This document shows positions 8,028 to 16,205 of a DNA stretch of 64,000 nucleotides, in pieces. The notes beneath the pieces are model-generated. The model saw nothing but the letters and a program-made list of their open reading frames with translations. It was not told where the DNA came from and did no database searches. Positions within the stretch are counted from its first letter, which is position 1, and every line of letters starts with the position of its first letter. The DNA is taken from assembly GCF_003951095.1 (NCBI RefSeq), contig NZ_QXGL01000004.1:62001-126000 (forward strand). Reading direction: 5' to 3'. The position numbers were made by a program, and so were the translations under genes. This stretch comes from Bifidobacterium goeldii (GTDB taxonomy: Bacteria > Actinomycetota > Actinomycetes > Actinomycetales > Bifidobacteriaceae).

Positions 8028-10172
8028 ATGGTGGTTGATGAGAATGCGTTGTTGCAACAGTTTGCGGCACAGTTTGCGCATGGGCCCGGGGATTTAGACG
8101 ATACGAACGTTGGCGACGATGATGCCGTGACGTTTAATGTCGATGATTTTCTGAAAGGGTTGGATGATATTTTCGACCGTCATGCGGCAGCCAAGGAAGC
8201 TGGACCATATCTTGAGCAGGCAATGATCGATGCAGAAAACGCTGGCGATGATGCCGGCTTACTCACCGTACTCAATGAGACGATGGGCTTTTACCGTTCG
8301 CAAGGCAGGCATACAGAAAATCAGTGGATTGTGCAGCGCGCAATCGAACTTGCGGCTCGCATGGGGCTGACTCGCGGAGCGTCTGAAGCGTGGGCAACCA
8401 CACTCATCAACTGCGCTACCGCAATGCGCGCAGCACACCAGTACGATCAAGCCGAAGATCTCTACCGTCAAGCACAAGATGCGTGCGCACGCGTCTTCTC
8501 CCCCACCGATCGCCGACTTGCCGCACTGCACAATAATTTGTCCATGGTCTACAGCGAGACGAATCGGCCACAGCAAGCGCAAGCGGAGCTGCGTGAAGCA
8601 CTGCGCATTGTTGAAGCATCGAGCGTGAATCCGGATGCGGATATTGATGTTGCTAGCTCGCATACGAATCTAGCGCTGGCATTGCTTGCGGATAACAAAC
8701 TTGATGAAGCGCATGAGCATGCTGCGCGCGCGTTAGACATCTACCGAACTGGCCATTTGGAGCATTCTGCACATTTTGCGTCCGCGCTCGCTGGTTTTGC
8801 GCAAGTATGCTTTGCTGAACAACGCTATGCGGATGCGGTCGATGGCTATCAGCGCGCGCTGGCAGTTATCGAGGAATGCTACGGCAAGAACACTGATTAT
8901 TGGCGGATTACTGCGGATAATTTGCAACAGGCTGAAGCAGCATTGCACGCAGCAGGCGATACTGTGAGCACTGCGAGCAAAGCCGAAAGCGACGCAAATC
9001 AATCGAAGAGCAACATCGGCAGTGATACTGATGCCAATACCGGTGCGAACGTTGCCAGCAGTGCAAACGTTACTGGCAGTGCAAACGTTACTGACAATGC
9101 GAACGCTGTCAGCACCGATACACCTACCGCTGCGACTGCAGCGACCGCAGCGCCTGCGATTCGTTCTGGATTGCAGCTTGCTCGCGCTTATTGGCAAGCG
9201 TATGGCAAGCCAATGATTGCCGAACGATACCCTGAATATCAGGGGCGTATTGCAGCTGGCCTCGTTGGTCATGGTTCGGAATGCTATGGCTTTGATGATG
9301 AGATTTCACGCGATCATGATTTTGGCCCGCGCTTCTGCCTGTGGCTCACCGATGAGGATTATGCAGTAATCGGCGAGCGCCTACAAGCCGATTATGAGGC
9401 GTTGCCTTCCACGTTTATGGGTTTCGGCCCGCGTACGTCAACACCGCGCGCGCAGGGTGCTAACCGACGTGATGGCGTATTTGCAATCGGTGATTTTTTT
9501 GAGTCGATCACCGGTTACCGTCAAGCCCCTGACGGTAACGCACCGCATGAATGGCTGGCGCTCGATGAGGCAACGCTCGCTGCGGCCACCAATGGTGAAG
9601 TGTTCGCTGACCCACTGGGCGCATTTCTTGCTGAACGGCAAGGGTTTAAAACCATGCCTGATGATGTGCGACTTGCTTTGATTTCTCAGCGTATTGGCAT
9701 GATGGCGCAAGCTGGGCAATACAATGTGCCGCGCATGTTGAAGCGTGGCGATGGTGCGGCAGCGTGGCTGTCTATTCATGAGTTTGTTCAAGCGACCGCT
9801 TCACTGGTATTCCTGATCAATAATCCAGTAACCGTTGGCTATCTGCCGTACTACAAATGGCAGTTTGCTGCGCTGCGGCGCCTATCAGGTCGTATTTCTA
9901 CGCGTCTAGCGGGCGTTTGCGAACAGTTGGAGACACTCCTGCGATTGAGTTCTGCAACTTGCTACGGCGGCGCTGGTTTTGGCGAAGGCGGTAAGGGTGC
10001 AGCTCCAGCCGTCGCACAAGTGTCGAGCACGATTGACGATATTTGCAGTGCAGTCGTCGACGAATTGCAACGCGAAGGGCTGACGCGCAGTAGCGAAACC
10101 TTCCTTGAATGGCAGCGGCCATATGTGGAAGAGCATATTCACAGCACTGAAGCGTGCTTGCACAGTTTGTAG
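8028..10172 (+). CDS. Tetratricopeptide-repeat protein with C-terminal DUF4037 (nucleotidyltransferase-like) domain
   Basis: A 714-residue soluble protein. Residues about 50-310 are helical repeats of TPR type (for example AEDLYRQAQDACARVF, DEAHEHAARALDIYR, ADAVDGYQRALAVIEE). A low-complexity Ala/Asn/Thr linker (about 315-375) precedes DUF4037, where GHGSECYGFDDEISRDHDFG (about 415-435) looks like the GS...DxD signature of a nucleotidyltransferase fold. The start is preceded by a strong GAGGAGGTG site. A DUF4125 gene follows 29 nt downstream on the same strand, so the two are probably one operon. No substrate is known to me; a nucleotide-transfer reaction on a small molecule or protein is inference. 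Confidence 0.75.
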   Translation: MVVDENALLQQFAAQFAHGPGDLDDTNVGDDDAVTFNVDDFLKGLDDIFDRHAAAKEAGPYLEQAMIDAENAGDDAGLLTVLNETMGFYRSQGRHTENQWIVQRAIELAARMGLTRGASEAWATTLINCATAMRAAHQYDQAEDLYRQAQDACARVFSPTDRRLAALHNNLSMVYSETNRPQQAQAELREALRIVEASSVNPDADIDVASSHTNLALALLADNKLDEAHEHAARALDIYRTGHLEHSAHFASALAGFAQVCFAEQRYADAVDGYQRALAVIEECYGKNTDYWRITADNLQQAEAALHAAGDTVSTASKAESDANQSKSNIGSDTDANTGANVASSANVTGSANVTDNANAVSTDTPTAATAATAAPAIRSGLQLARAYWQAYGKPMIAERYPEYQGRIAAGLVGHGSECYGFDDEISRDHDFGPRFCLWLTDEDYAVIGERLQADYEALPSTFMGFGPRTSTPRAQGANRRDGVFAIGDFFESITGYRQAPDGNAPHEWLALDEATLAAATNGEVFADPLGAFLAERQGFKTMPDDVRLALISQRIGMMAQAGQYNVPRMLKRGDGAAAWLSIHEFVQATASLVFLINNPVTVGYLPYYKWQFAALRRLSGRISTRLAGVCEQLETLLRLSSATCYGGAGFGEGGKGAAPAVAQVSSTIDDICSAVVDELQREGLTRSSETFLEWQRPYVEEHIHSTEACLHSL

Positions 10173-10201
10173 ATCATAAGTCTTGAAGAGAAAGAACCAC
10201 T

Positions 10202-10810
10202 ATGACCACTACGCTGATCGAACGTATTGTGCAACGCGAATGGGATCAGTTCCAGCGCACAAATAATGAGGGTGGGCGTGCTGCCTGCCAAGGCAATTGG
10301 CCAGTGTTTCAGCAAATGCGTTCCAGCCAGTTTTTAACTTGGCCAGAACCATTGTTGACTAGTTATTTAGCTGATTTGACCGAGGCGGATCGTATCGGCC
10401 GCAATCTCATCACGGAGAAATACGGTCGTATGATGGCCTCCACGGCGCCGGCGGAATTCCATGCGAATATCGAACCGTATATTCCGCAGTTGTCCAAGGA
10501 ACGCATTGCCCAGCAGGAGCGGATTATCAGCCAGCAAGTGGCGTGGGCAGCGGATTTTCGCGAACGATACCCGAAGCTCGGGCAGGCTATGCGCGTACTG
10601 ACTACCAGTGAGGATACGCCTGCGGCCACGTCATTTGAAACATATTTGCGCGGTGAGCTTGGTACGTATTCTCAGGCCACGCTTGACCTCTACACGCAGT
10701 TCGTAGAGCAGCTGGCGGCGCAAGGGCATAATCTCACGGAAGAGACGATTGCCAACACCGTGCGGCTTGGCGGATTCGCCGATCTTGCGGAAGCTGAGGC
10801 CGCGCAATAA
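10202..10810 (+). CDS. DUF4125 family protein
   Basis: A 202-residue cytoplasmic protein with no signal peptide or membrane segment. The opening (IVQREWDQFQRTNNEGGRA) and the C-terminal all-helical half match DUF4125, a family without assigned function. It starts 29 nt after the DUF4037 protein behind an AAGAGAAAGAA ribosome site, so the two are likely co-transcribed and may act together. Nothing catalytic can be read with confidence. Confidence 0.75.
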   Translation: MTTTLIERIVQREWDQFQRTNNEGGRAACQGNWPVFQQMRSSQFLTWPEPLLTSYLADLTEADRIGRNLITEKYGRMMASTAPAEFHANIEPYIPQLSKERIAQQERIISQQVAWAADFRERYPKLGQAMRVLTTSEDTPAATSFETYLRGELGTYSQATLDLYTQFVEQLAAQGHNLTEETIANTVRLGGFADLAEAEAAQ

Positions 10811-10826
10811 ATCGCAATACATACAG

Positions 10827-10891
10827 TTGTGTGCATATCCGGTTTACTCAGACGCCAGAAAACCGTCTGAGTAAACCGGATATGCACACAA
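10827..10891. terminator. Bidirectional terminator-like hairpin
   Basis: A perfect 28-bp inverted repeat (10827-10854 and 10864-10891) with a 9-nt loop sits between the converging DUF4125 gene and the membrane-protein gene at 10901. A-rich sequence after the right arm is only moderately T/A-run-like. Confidence 0.7.
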
Positions 10892-10900
10892 CAAGAAAAA

Positions 10901-11773
10901 TCAAGCCTGATCGGTGGTCGATTTGTTACTGCGACTGTTGCTGATTACTTTGATAATCGACCAGATAATGGCCACGAGAATCAGTAGTCCACCAATACTC
11001 GCACAGCCGATAGCAAACAGCACGCGCGGATCGTCGCTAATCCAAGACAGCAAGGTAAGCGGCAGCGTCACTCCATAAAGCCCAATAATCAGACCAATCA
11101 GGCCGATAATCAGCATGAACACGCCCAGTACAATCGTGCCGCTGCTCAAGCCGGTTTTCTGGATTACCGGCGGCTCGAATTGCATTGATGGCACCTGCAC
11201 GTATGGTCCGGGCGCCGATTGCGGCTGCGCGGTGCTATACAACGGTACTGATTGCGCGCCGGGAGTTGATGCTGATGCTGGCGTATCAGCTGGTGTATCA
11301 GCTGGCTCACCGTCAGTGTCAGCAGTCAACGACGGCTCAGATTCGGGTGTTTCGAGGGTCACATCATCGAATGCGCCAAAATCAATCGTCGCTGAATCAG
11401 CATCGTCAATTTCGGTATCGGCAGTATTATCATCGCCAGTTTCGGTAGCCACATGTGGCATTGTTACCGTCTGCGCATCGCTATCACCATCATCACCAGC
11501 AGACTGCGGCAGTACCGTGGTGGTGTCAGCCGCATCAGTATTCGTCTCCATTGCAGGCAACACCGCAGTATCACCCTCGGCGGCATGAACCTGTGGCATT
11601 GCAACCGTGTCATCCTGCGCATCCGCCTGCGTGGTCTGCGTAGTCGGCATAGTCTGTGTGGGCTGTGTATCTGCCAGCGGCAATGCTTCAGTGCGCTCGA
11701 AATCAGCAAGTGTTACGTCCTGCTCATTCGAGTCCACAGGCTCTACCGCGCTTGTATCCTTATGTTCGTTCAT
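10901..11773 (-). CDS. Acidic, Thr/Asp-rich membrane protein of unknown function
   Basis: A 290-residue protein. Residues 1-190 are low-complexity and acidic (many Asp, Thr, Ala, with recurring TVAMPQV, AVLPAM, TVTMPHV pieces). The C-terminal third holds two clear membrane segments (TIVLGVFMLIIGLIGLIIGL and VLFAIGCASIGGLLILVAII) and ends in a Ser/Asn-rich tail. I start at MNEHKDTSA, preceded by ATGGAGTA, rather than at an upstream Met. It follows the PspC protein at 11842-13707 by 68 nt on the same strand, so they are probably one operon linked to the envelope-stress system. I do not recognise a named family. Confidence 0.7.
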   Translation of the reverse strand: MNEHKDTSAVEPVDSNEQDVTLADFERTEALPLADTQPTQTMPTTQTTQADAQDDTVAMPQVHAAEGDTAVLPAMETNTDAADTTTVLPQSAGDDGDSDAQTVTMPHVATETGDDNTADTEIDDADSATIDFGAFDDVTLETPESEPSLTADTDGEPADTPADTPASASTPGAQSVPLYSTAQPQSAPGPYVQVPSMQFEPPVIQKTGLSSGTIVLGVFMLIIGLIGLIIGLYGVTLPLTLLSWISDDPRVLFAIGCASIGGLLILVAIIWSIIKVISNSRSNKSTTDQA

Positions 11774-11841
11774 GATTACTCCATCGTGCAAAAAGTGAAC
11801 AGTATGACTCACATGCGTGCAATCAGTAGATAGCAGCGGGC

Positions 11842-13707
11842 TCACGGTATGAGCTGCTGAGTTGGGCAGGCACCACGATCTGGAGTCTGGTAACGTACAG
11901 CAACCTTGCCTTGAATGGCATACGGAACATTAATAATCAGTTCAGGGCCATCGGCTGGCATTGTGTTGTAACTATCCCGAATCCAATCAGCAGAACCATT
12001 ACTGCAAAAATCACTGTCAGTATCCGCCGAAAAATCACTGTCTGGCATATCAAAATCCCAGCCAATAACCGTGTTTCTCAGTCCATCAACCATCGCATAC
12101 CGGCTGCCAATAGCGTTAATGCCACCAGACCACGCGTTGCGATTATGCCCATCACTAAACCCAAACGTGCATCCTTCAGGCAGCGTGATGATCACGCGCG
12201 CTTTATAGGTCGAGATAGTCACCTCGCCGGTTGGGCAGGATGAATTCATGGTCGTGCCATCATTGAGCGATACGGAATGCGGTTCGCTCCACAGATCATC
12301 GGTCATGTTGATGTGCACTAGCGACTGGTCGTAGTCTTTGCCATCGAATTTCACGCCACGATTACGCAGTACATTGCGCTGATCTTCAGTAGCCCCGTAC
12401 GACGTGGAGCCGGAAACCGCCCACCACACGCCATCAGTTTGCCACGCATCCCGAGTCACCACCGTGTACGTTACGTTGGTACCCAGCACGCACACCGCGA
12501 GTATAGCGGTAAGCCACACGAGCGGATGCAAGCCACCAGCGCGCCGGCCTTTCACGCCAAGTATCACCAGTGTGATGCCCAACACCACGCATACGCCGAC
12601 AATCCAGAATGTAGACACGCGAATGATTGTTTCAATCGAAAGATCAGGCATCGTCAACACGGCAATCGCCGCAGAGACGAGCATCAGCCCAAACATAATG
12701 CTCGTAAGCACAAAACCAGCCGGCTTGCGACGCGCAACCCTCACTGTGCCACGCGGTTTCGGGGCACGATATGGCGAAGTCATCGATGGGGTCGTTGGCG
12801 GAGTCGTTGGCACCGCAGCGCTCAACGGCGTCTCCCCTACTGGCATAGCGTCAGCGTTCGCGACCGGAATTGGCCCGGCAGCACTCGCCGTATCAGACTG
12901 CGGTTGCGTGGGCGTCGGCTGACTGTTATATGGGTACGCGGTCGACGATGGCGCTGCGGCTTGCGCAGGAGCTGCACTAGGCTGAGTCTGCTGAGGCTGC
13001 TGAGGCTGCTGAGGCACTGCGCCGTACGGCTGAGCGCCGGGTGCTGGCTGACTACCATACGGCATGCCGCTCGGCTGGCCCGACTGACCCGACTGACCCG
13101 ACTGACCTGGCTGACCCGACTGGCCCGACTGACCTGGCTGCCACTGCAGACCGGGCTGACCAGGCCACCCCGGCTGGCCCGGCTTCGGCCCGTGATAGCC
13201 GAATCCGTACCCATGCAACTGCCGGTTCGCGCTTTGTACCAGCGCCCACAACACCAACGCTGCGGCTAATATCACCGCAAATCCAACACCAGGAATAGCC
13301 AGCGTCATCACCAGCACGATAATCGCGCCCAGCATATTCCAATCCCAGCGTCCGGCGATCAGCTCTTCAGCAAGAATGCGACCATCGCGCGCGTCCGGCA
13401 GCAGCACCCACGCAATCGCATACAACGCCAAGCCGAACCCGCCCAACACTGCACTGCCCAATACCAGGGCACGCACTAACGTGGGGCTCCACCCCAGTCG
13501 CGCAGCCAAGCCGCTACATACACCGCCAATCCAACGGTCGTCGCCGCGCATCATGCCACTGCGGCGAATCCACGCAAAAAACGACGCGCCAAATCGCTTC
13601 GGCGGCTTCTGACCGCCTTGACCGCCTTGCCAGCCGCCCTGCCAGTTTCCAGGATTGCCAGCAGGGTACGAGCCATTGCCTGCACCATAGTCGTTGTAAT
13701 TACTCAT
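11842..13707 (-). CDS. PspC-domain membrane protein
   Basis: A 621-residue protein divergent from the kinase gene at 13821. After a Gly/Asn-rich start comes a PspC domain (about residues 50-120: RWIGGVCSGLAARLGWSPTLVRA and the membrane stretch LGGFGLALYAIAWVLLP), then further membrane segments, a repetitive Gln/Gly/Pro/Ser linker (GQPGQSGQSGQSGQPS, a 9-bp DNA repeat family), a second membrane cluster and a C-terminal extracytoplasmic beta-rich domain of about 200 residues. PspC proteins sense or buffer membrane stress. The arrangement, back to back with a PspC-histidine kinase, suggests the partner or target of that system. The start MSNYNDYG was chosen over an upstream Met. Confidence 0.8.
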   Translation of the reverse strand: MSNYNDYGAGNGSYPAGNPGNWQGGWQGGQGGQKPPKRFGASFFAWIRRSGMMRGDDRWIGGVCSGLAARLGWSPTLVRALVLGSAVLGGFGLALYAIAWVLLPDARDGRILAEELIAGRWDWNMLGAIIVLVMTLAIPGVGFAVILAAALVLWALVQSANRQLHGYGFGYHGPKPGQPGWPGQPGLQWQPGQSGQSGQPGQSGQSGQSGQPSGMPYGSQPAPGAQPYGAVPQQPQQPQQTQPSAAPAQAAAPSSTAYPYNSQPTPTQPQSDTASAAGPIPVANADAMPVGETPLSAAVPTTPPTTPSMTSPYRAPKPRGTVRVARRKPAGFVLTSIMFGLMLVSAAIAVLTMPDLSIETIIRVSTFWIVGVCVVLGITLVILGVKGRRAGGLHPLVWLTAILAVCVLGTNVTYTVVTRDAWQTDGVWWAVSGSTSYGATEDQRNVLRNRGVKFDGKDYDQSLVHINMTDDLWSEPHSVSLNDGTTMNSSCPTGEVTISTYKARVIITLPEGCTFGFSDGHNRNAWSGGINAIGSRYAMVDGLRNTVIGWDFDMPDSDFSADTDSDFCSNGSADWIRDSYNTMPADGPELIINVPYAIQGKVAVRYQTPDRGACPTQQLIP

Positions 13708-13820
13708 ACTTCTATTACAGCAACCCCGAACTGCCATTCTTATCGGGGAACACCCTGATTATTCCCCGAAACCCCTCGCAAAAGTTCCCGTCAGGATGCT
13801 GTACGCAGCACAATGGGATT

Positions 13821-15281
13821 ATGAGCCAATCCGCAACCGAATATCCAACGGGCTTCCCCATGCCCCCGGGCAGCCCGGTCGGCCCAAACTCGGCGTATGC
13901 GAGCGCCCCACCCGAGGCCCCAACGCCGCTGCTACCGTCTAAGCTGCCGCTCATGCGCCCACCGAAAGGCCGCATGTTTGTAGGCGTATGCCGTGGTATT
14001 GCCTTGCATCTCGGCGCGCCAACGTGGCTGATACGGTTGGTGTTCGTTGCGGCCGCTTTGGCTGGCGGCGCGGGCATCGTCGCCTACGTGTTTTTGTGGA
14101 TGTTCGTGCCAGTTGGCGACCCTGTTGAGGCTGCTCGCGCGCGGGAACGCTCGGCTGCACAATCGCCCCTTGCACGCCACAATGCTGGTGTTGGCGAGAG
14201 CGATGATCGTGCTGATGGCAATAGCAACGCTTTTACCAGCGAACGTGAGAGCGCAGCCGCTGAAGGCACTGTCGAAGGCTTGTTCGCAGCACTCAGGCGC
14301 GCGCCAAAACCGTCACTGGTAGCGCTTGCTGGCATCATTATGCTGGCATTGGCTGTATTGCTAGCAGTTACCAACGGCCAAGAACTGTTCATACCACTAG
14401 TAACGATGCTGGCGGGGCTCGTGCTGGCATGGTCTCGTTTTGACGCGCCGAGCGGCAAACTGCCCACGATGCTGGGTGGAGTCGGATTGCTGTTTGTTGG
14501 CTATGTGATTTTCGTGCTCAATAGCACATTCCCTGGCTGGGGTGCGTCTCCTCGCCGCATTATTTTCGGCGGCGGCTTGCTGCTGGTAGCCGTACTGCTG
14601 GCTATTGTGCCGTGGGTGAGCGCGCTAGTGCGCTCACTCAGTATTGAACGAGCCCTCAAAGAACGTGAGGAAGAGCGTGCTGATATGACTGCGCACTTGC
14701 ATGATGGCGTGTTGCAAACGCTCGCGCTTATTCAGTTGCATAGTGATGATCCGCAGACGGTGTTTTCGCTTGCACGCCAGCAGGAGCGTGAACTGCGCGA
14801 ATGGCTGTATCAGGAGCGCACTACGTCTGACCGTTCGGTGAGCGCTGGTATTAAAGATATTGCAGCGCGCGTGGAAGATGAGCATGGTAAGCCGATTGAA
14901 GTCGTCACTGTTGGCGACGCGCGGCCGAGTGCGCAAACTGACGCGCTGCTTGACGCTACAGGCCAAGCGTTGATCAATGCGGTCACGCATGGCGGCGAGC
15001 CCATCTCCGTGTATTGCGAGGCTAGTGACACGCAAGTGGAAGTGTTCGTGCGCGATCACGGCGAAGGATTCGATGTCGAACATATTCCAGAAGGTCGGCT
15101 TGGTATTCGCGAGTCGATTATCGGGCGTATTCGCCGGCGCGGCGGCACGGTAGAAATCGTGTCACGGCCGGGCTGGGGTACTGAAGTGCGCATGCATATG
15201 CCGATTGCGACTCCGCCGGGATCATCAGCGTACCCAGCTGCAAACGGTTACGATGACAGTGGAGAAGAAGGAAAGCGATGA
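13821..15281 (+). CDS. PspC-domain sensor histidine kinase
   Basis: A 486-residue membrane kinase. Residues about 45-100 are a PspC domain (GRMFVGVCRGIALHLGAPTWLIRLVF), followed by four or more hydrophobic segments up to about 270. The dimerisation helix contains MTAHLHDGVLQTLALIQLH (phospho-accepting His near residue 292), the HisKA_3 type used by NarL/LiaS-like kinases. The ATPase domain follows, with the N-box-like GQALINAVTHGGEP and the G-box RDHGEGFDVEH. It overlaps the response-regulator gene by 4 nt (ATGA), so the two form a two-component pair. The PspC input domain points to sensing of membrane state, an inference from domain content. Confidence 0.9.
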   Translation: MSQSATEYPTGFPMPPGSPVGPNSAYASAPPEAPTPLLPSKLPLMRPPKGRMFVGVCRGIALHLGAPTWLIRLVFVAAALAGGAGIVAYVFLWMFVPVGDPVEAARARERSAAQSPLARHNAGVGESDDRADGNSNAFTSERESAAAEGTVEGLFAALRRAPKPSLVALAGIIMLALAVLLAVTNGQELFIPLVTMLAGLVLAWSRFDAPSGKLPTMLGGVGLLFVGYVIFVLNSTFPGWGASPRRIIFGGGLLLVAVLLAIVPWVSALVRSLSIERALKEREEERADMTAHLHDGVLQTLALIQLHSDDPQTVFSLARQQERELREWLYQERTTSDRSVSAGIKDIAARVEDEHGKPIEVVTVGDARPSAQTDALLDATGQALINAVTHGGEPISVYCEASDTQVEVFVRDHGEGFDVEHIPEGRLGIRESIIGRIRRRGGTVEIVSRPGWGTEVRMHMPIATPPGSSAYPAANGYDDSGEEGKR

Positions 15282-16114
15282 CTATGCACACCAGCGGAGC
15301 ACACACAAACACCGCACACACAAACACCGCACACACAAACACCGCACACACAAACACCGCACACACAAACGCCGCACACCCAAACGCCGCACACCCAAAC
15401 GGAACTGCTGAACCACCAGCGAGCGCGGCAGCACAACACACGCCGATTCGCGTGGCTGTTGTTGATGATCATGAAATGTTCCGCGCCGGCGTAATTGCCA
15501 CACTGCAACCGTATTTCAACATCGTCGGCCAGGCTGCTGACGTAGAGGGTTCGGTGGCGATGATCGCCGATACTCAACCGGATGTAGTGCTGTTAGACGT
15601 GCACGTGCCGGGCGGTGAAGGCGGTGGCGGCGCGGAAATCCTCGCGAAATCGCAGCCGCTCTCCCCCTCTTCGGCGTTTCTGGCGCTCTCCGTGTCGGAT
15701 TCTCCGCAGGATGTTGGCTCGGTTATTCGCGTTGGCGCGCGCGGGTATGTGACGAAAACCATTACCGGCGATGATCTGATTTCTTCGATTAAACAAGTGC
15801 ACGAGGGGTATGCGGTATTCTCGCCGAAGCTGGCTGGTTTTGTACTATCCGCATTCCAAGGCGCGCCGCTTGATGCGGCAAACCGTGCAGCGAATGGCTC
15901 GCCAGCGCATGATGAGGAGCTTGATCGACTGTCCACGCGCGAACAGGAGGTTATGCGACTGATTGCGCGCGGTTACACGTACAAAGAGGTTGCTGCAGAG
16001 CTGTTTATTTCTATCAAAACGGTGGAAACGCACATGTCGAGCGTGCTGCGCAAATTGCAGTTGTCGAATCGTACAGAGTTGACGCGCTGGGCTGCTGACC
16101 GTCGTATCGTGTAG
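15278..16114 (+). CDS. NarL/LuxR-type response regulator with repetitive N-terminus
   Basis: A 278-residue DNA-binding regulator. The receiver domain begins near residue 56 (IRVAVVDDHEMFRAGV) with the acidic pair Asp63/Asp64 and phospho-acceptor Asp107 in VVLLDVHVPGG. A LuxR-type helix-turn-helix follows (about 212-265: LSTREQEVMRLIARGYTYKEVA, then TVETHMSSVLRKL). The first 50 residues are unusual: seven units of Ala-His-(Thr/Pro)-Asn-X encoded by a 15-bp tandem repeat. A start inside or after the repeat cannot be ruled out, but the ATGA overlap with the kinase and the AGAAGGAAAG site upstream support the first ATG. Confidence 0.9.
   Translation: MTMHTSGAHTNTAHTNTAHTNTAHTNTAHTNAAHPNAAHPNGTAEPPASAAAQHTPIRVAVVDDHEMFRAGVIATLQPYFNIVGQAADVEGSVAMIADTQPDVVLLDVHVPGGEGGGGAEILAKSQPLSPSSAFLALSVSDSPQDVGSVIRVGARGYVTKTITGDDLISSIKQVHEGYAVFSPKLAGFVLSAFQGAPLDAANRAANGSPAHDEELDRLSTREQEVMRLIARGYTYKEVAAELFISIKTVETHMSSVLRKLQLSNRTELTRWAADRRIV
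15299..15403 (+). repeat. 15-bp tandem repeat inside the response-regulator gene
   Basis: Seven consecutive 15-bp units. The first four are identical (gcacacacaaacacc); the last three carry point changes. The unit length is a multiple of three, so copy-number change would lengthen or shorten the N-terminal tail without shifting the frame. Confidence 0.95.
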
Positions 16115-16205
16115 ATCACTATGCTGTCGGTGGACGCGCACCGTTCCACGTAGGGCGCCTTTCTTACACTAGTAACGAATATTGGTCCTATTGGAAGGAA
16201 ACAGC

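Noticed and set aside
13060-13140. Tandem tgacccgac repeats as a separate repeat element
   Set aside because: They encode the Gly/Gln/Ser/Pro linker of the PspC protein in frame; ordinary low-complexity coding sequence.
15299-15403. CRISPR-like repeat array
   Set aside because: Units are contiguous 15-mers without spacers and lie in frame inside a response-regulator gene.
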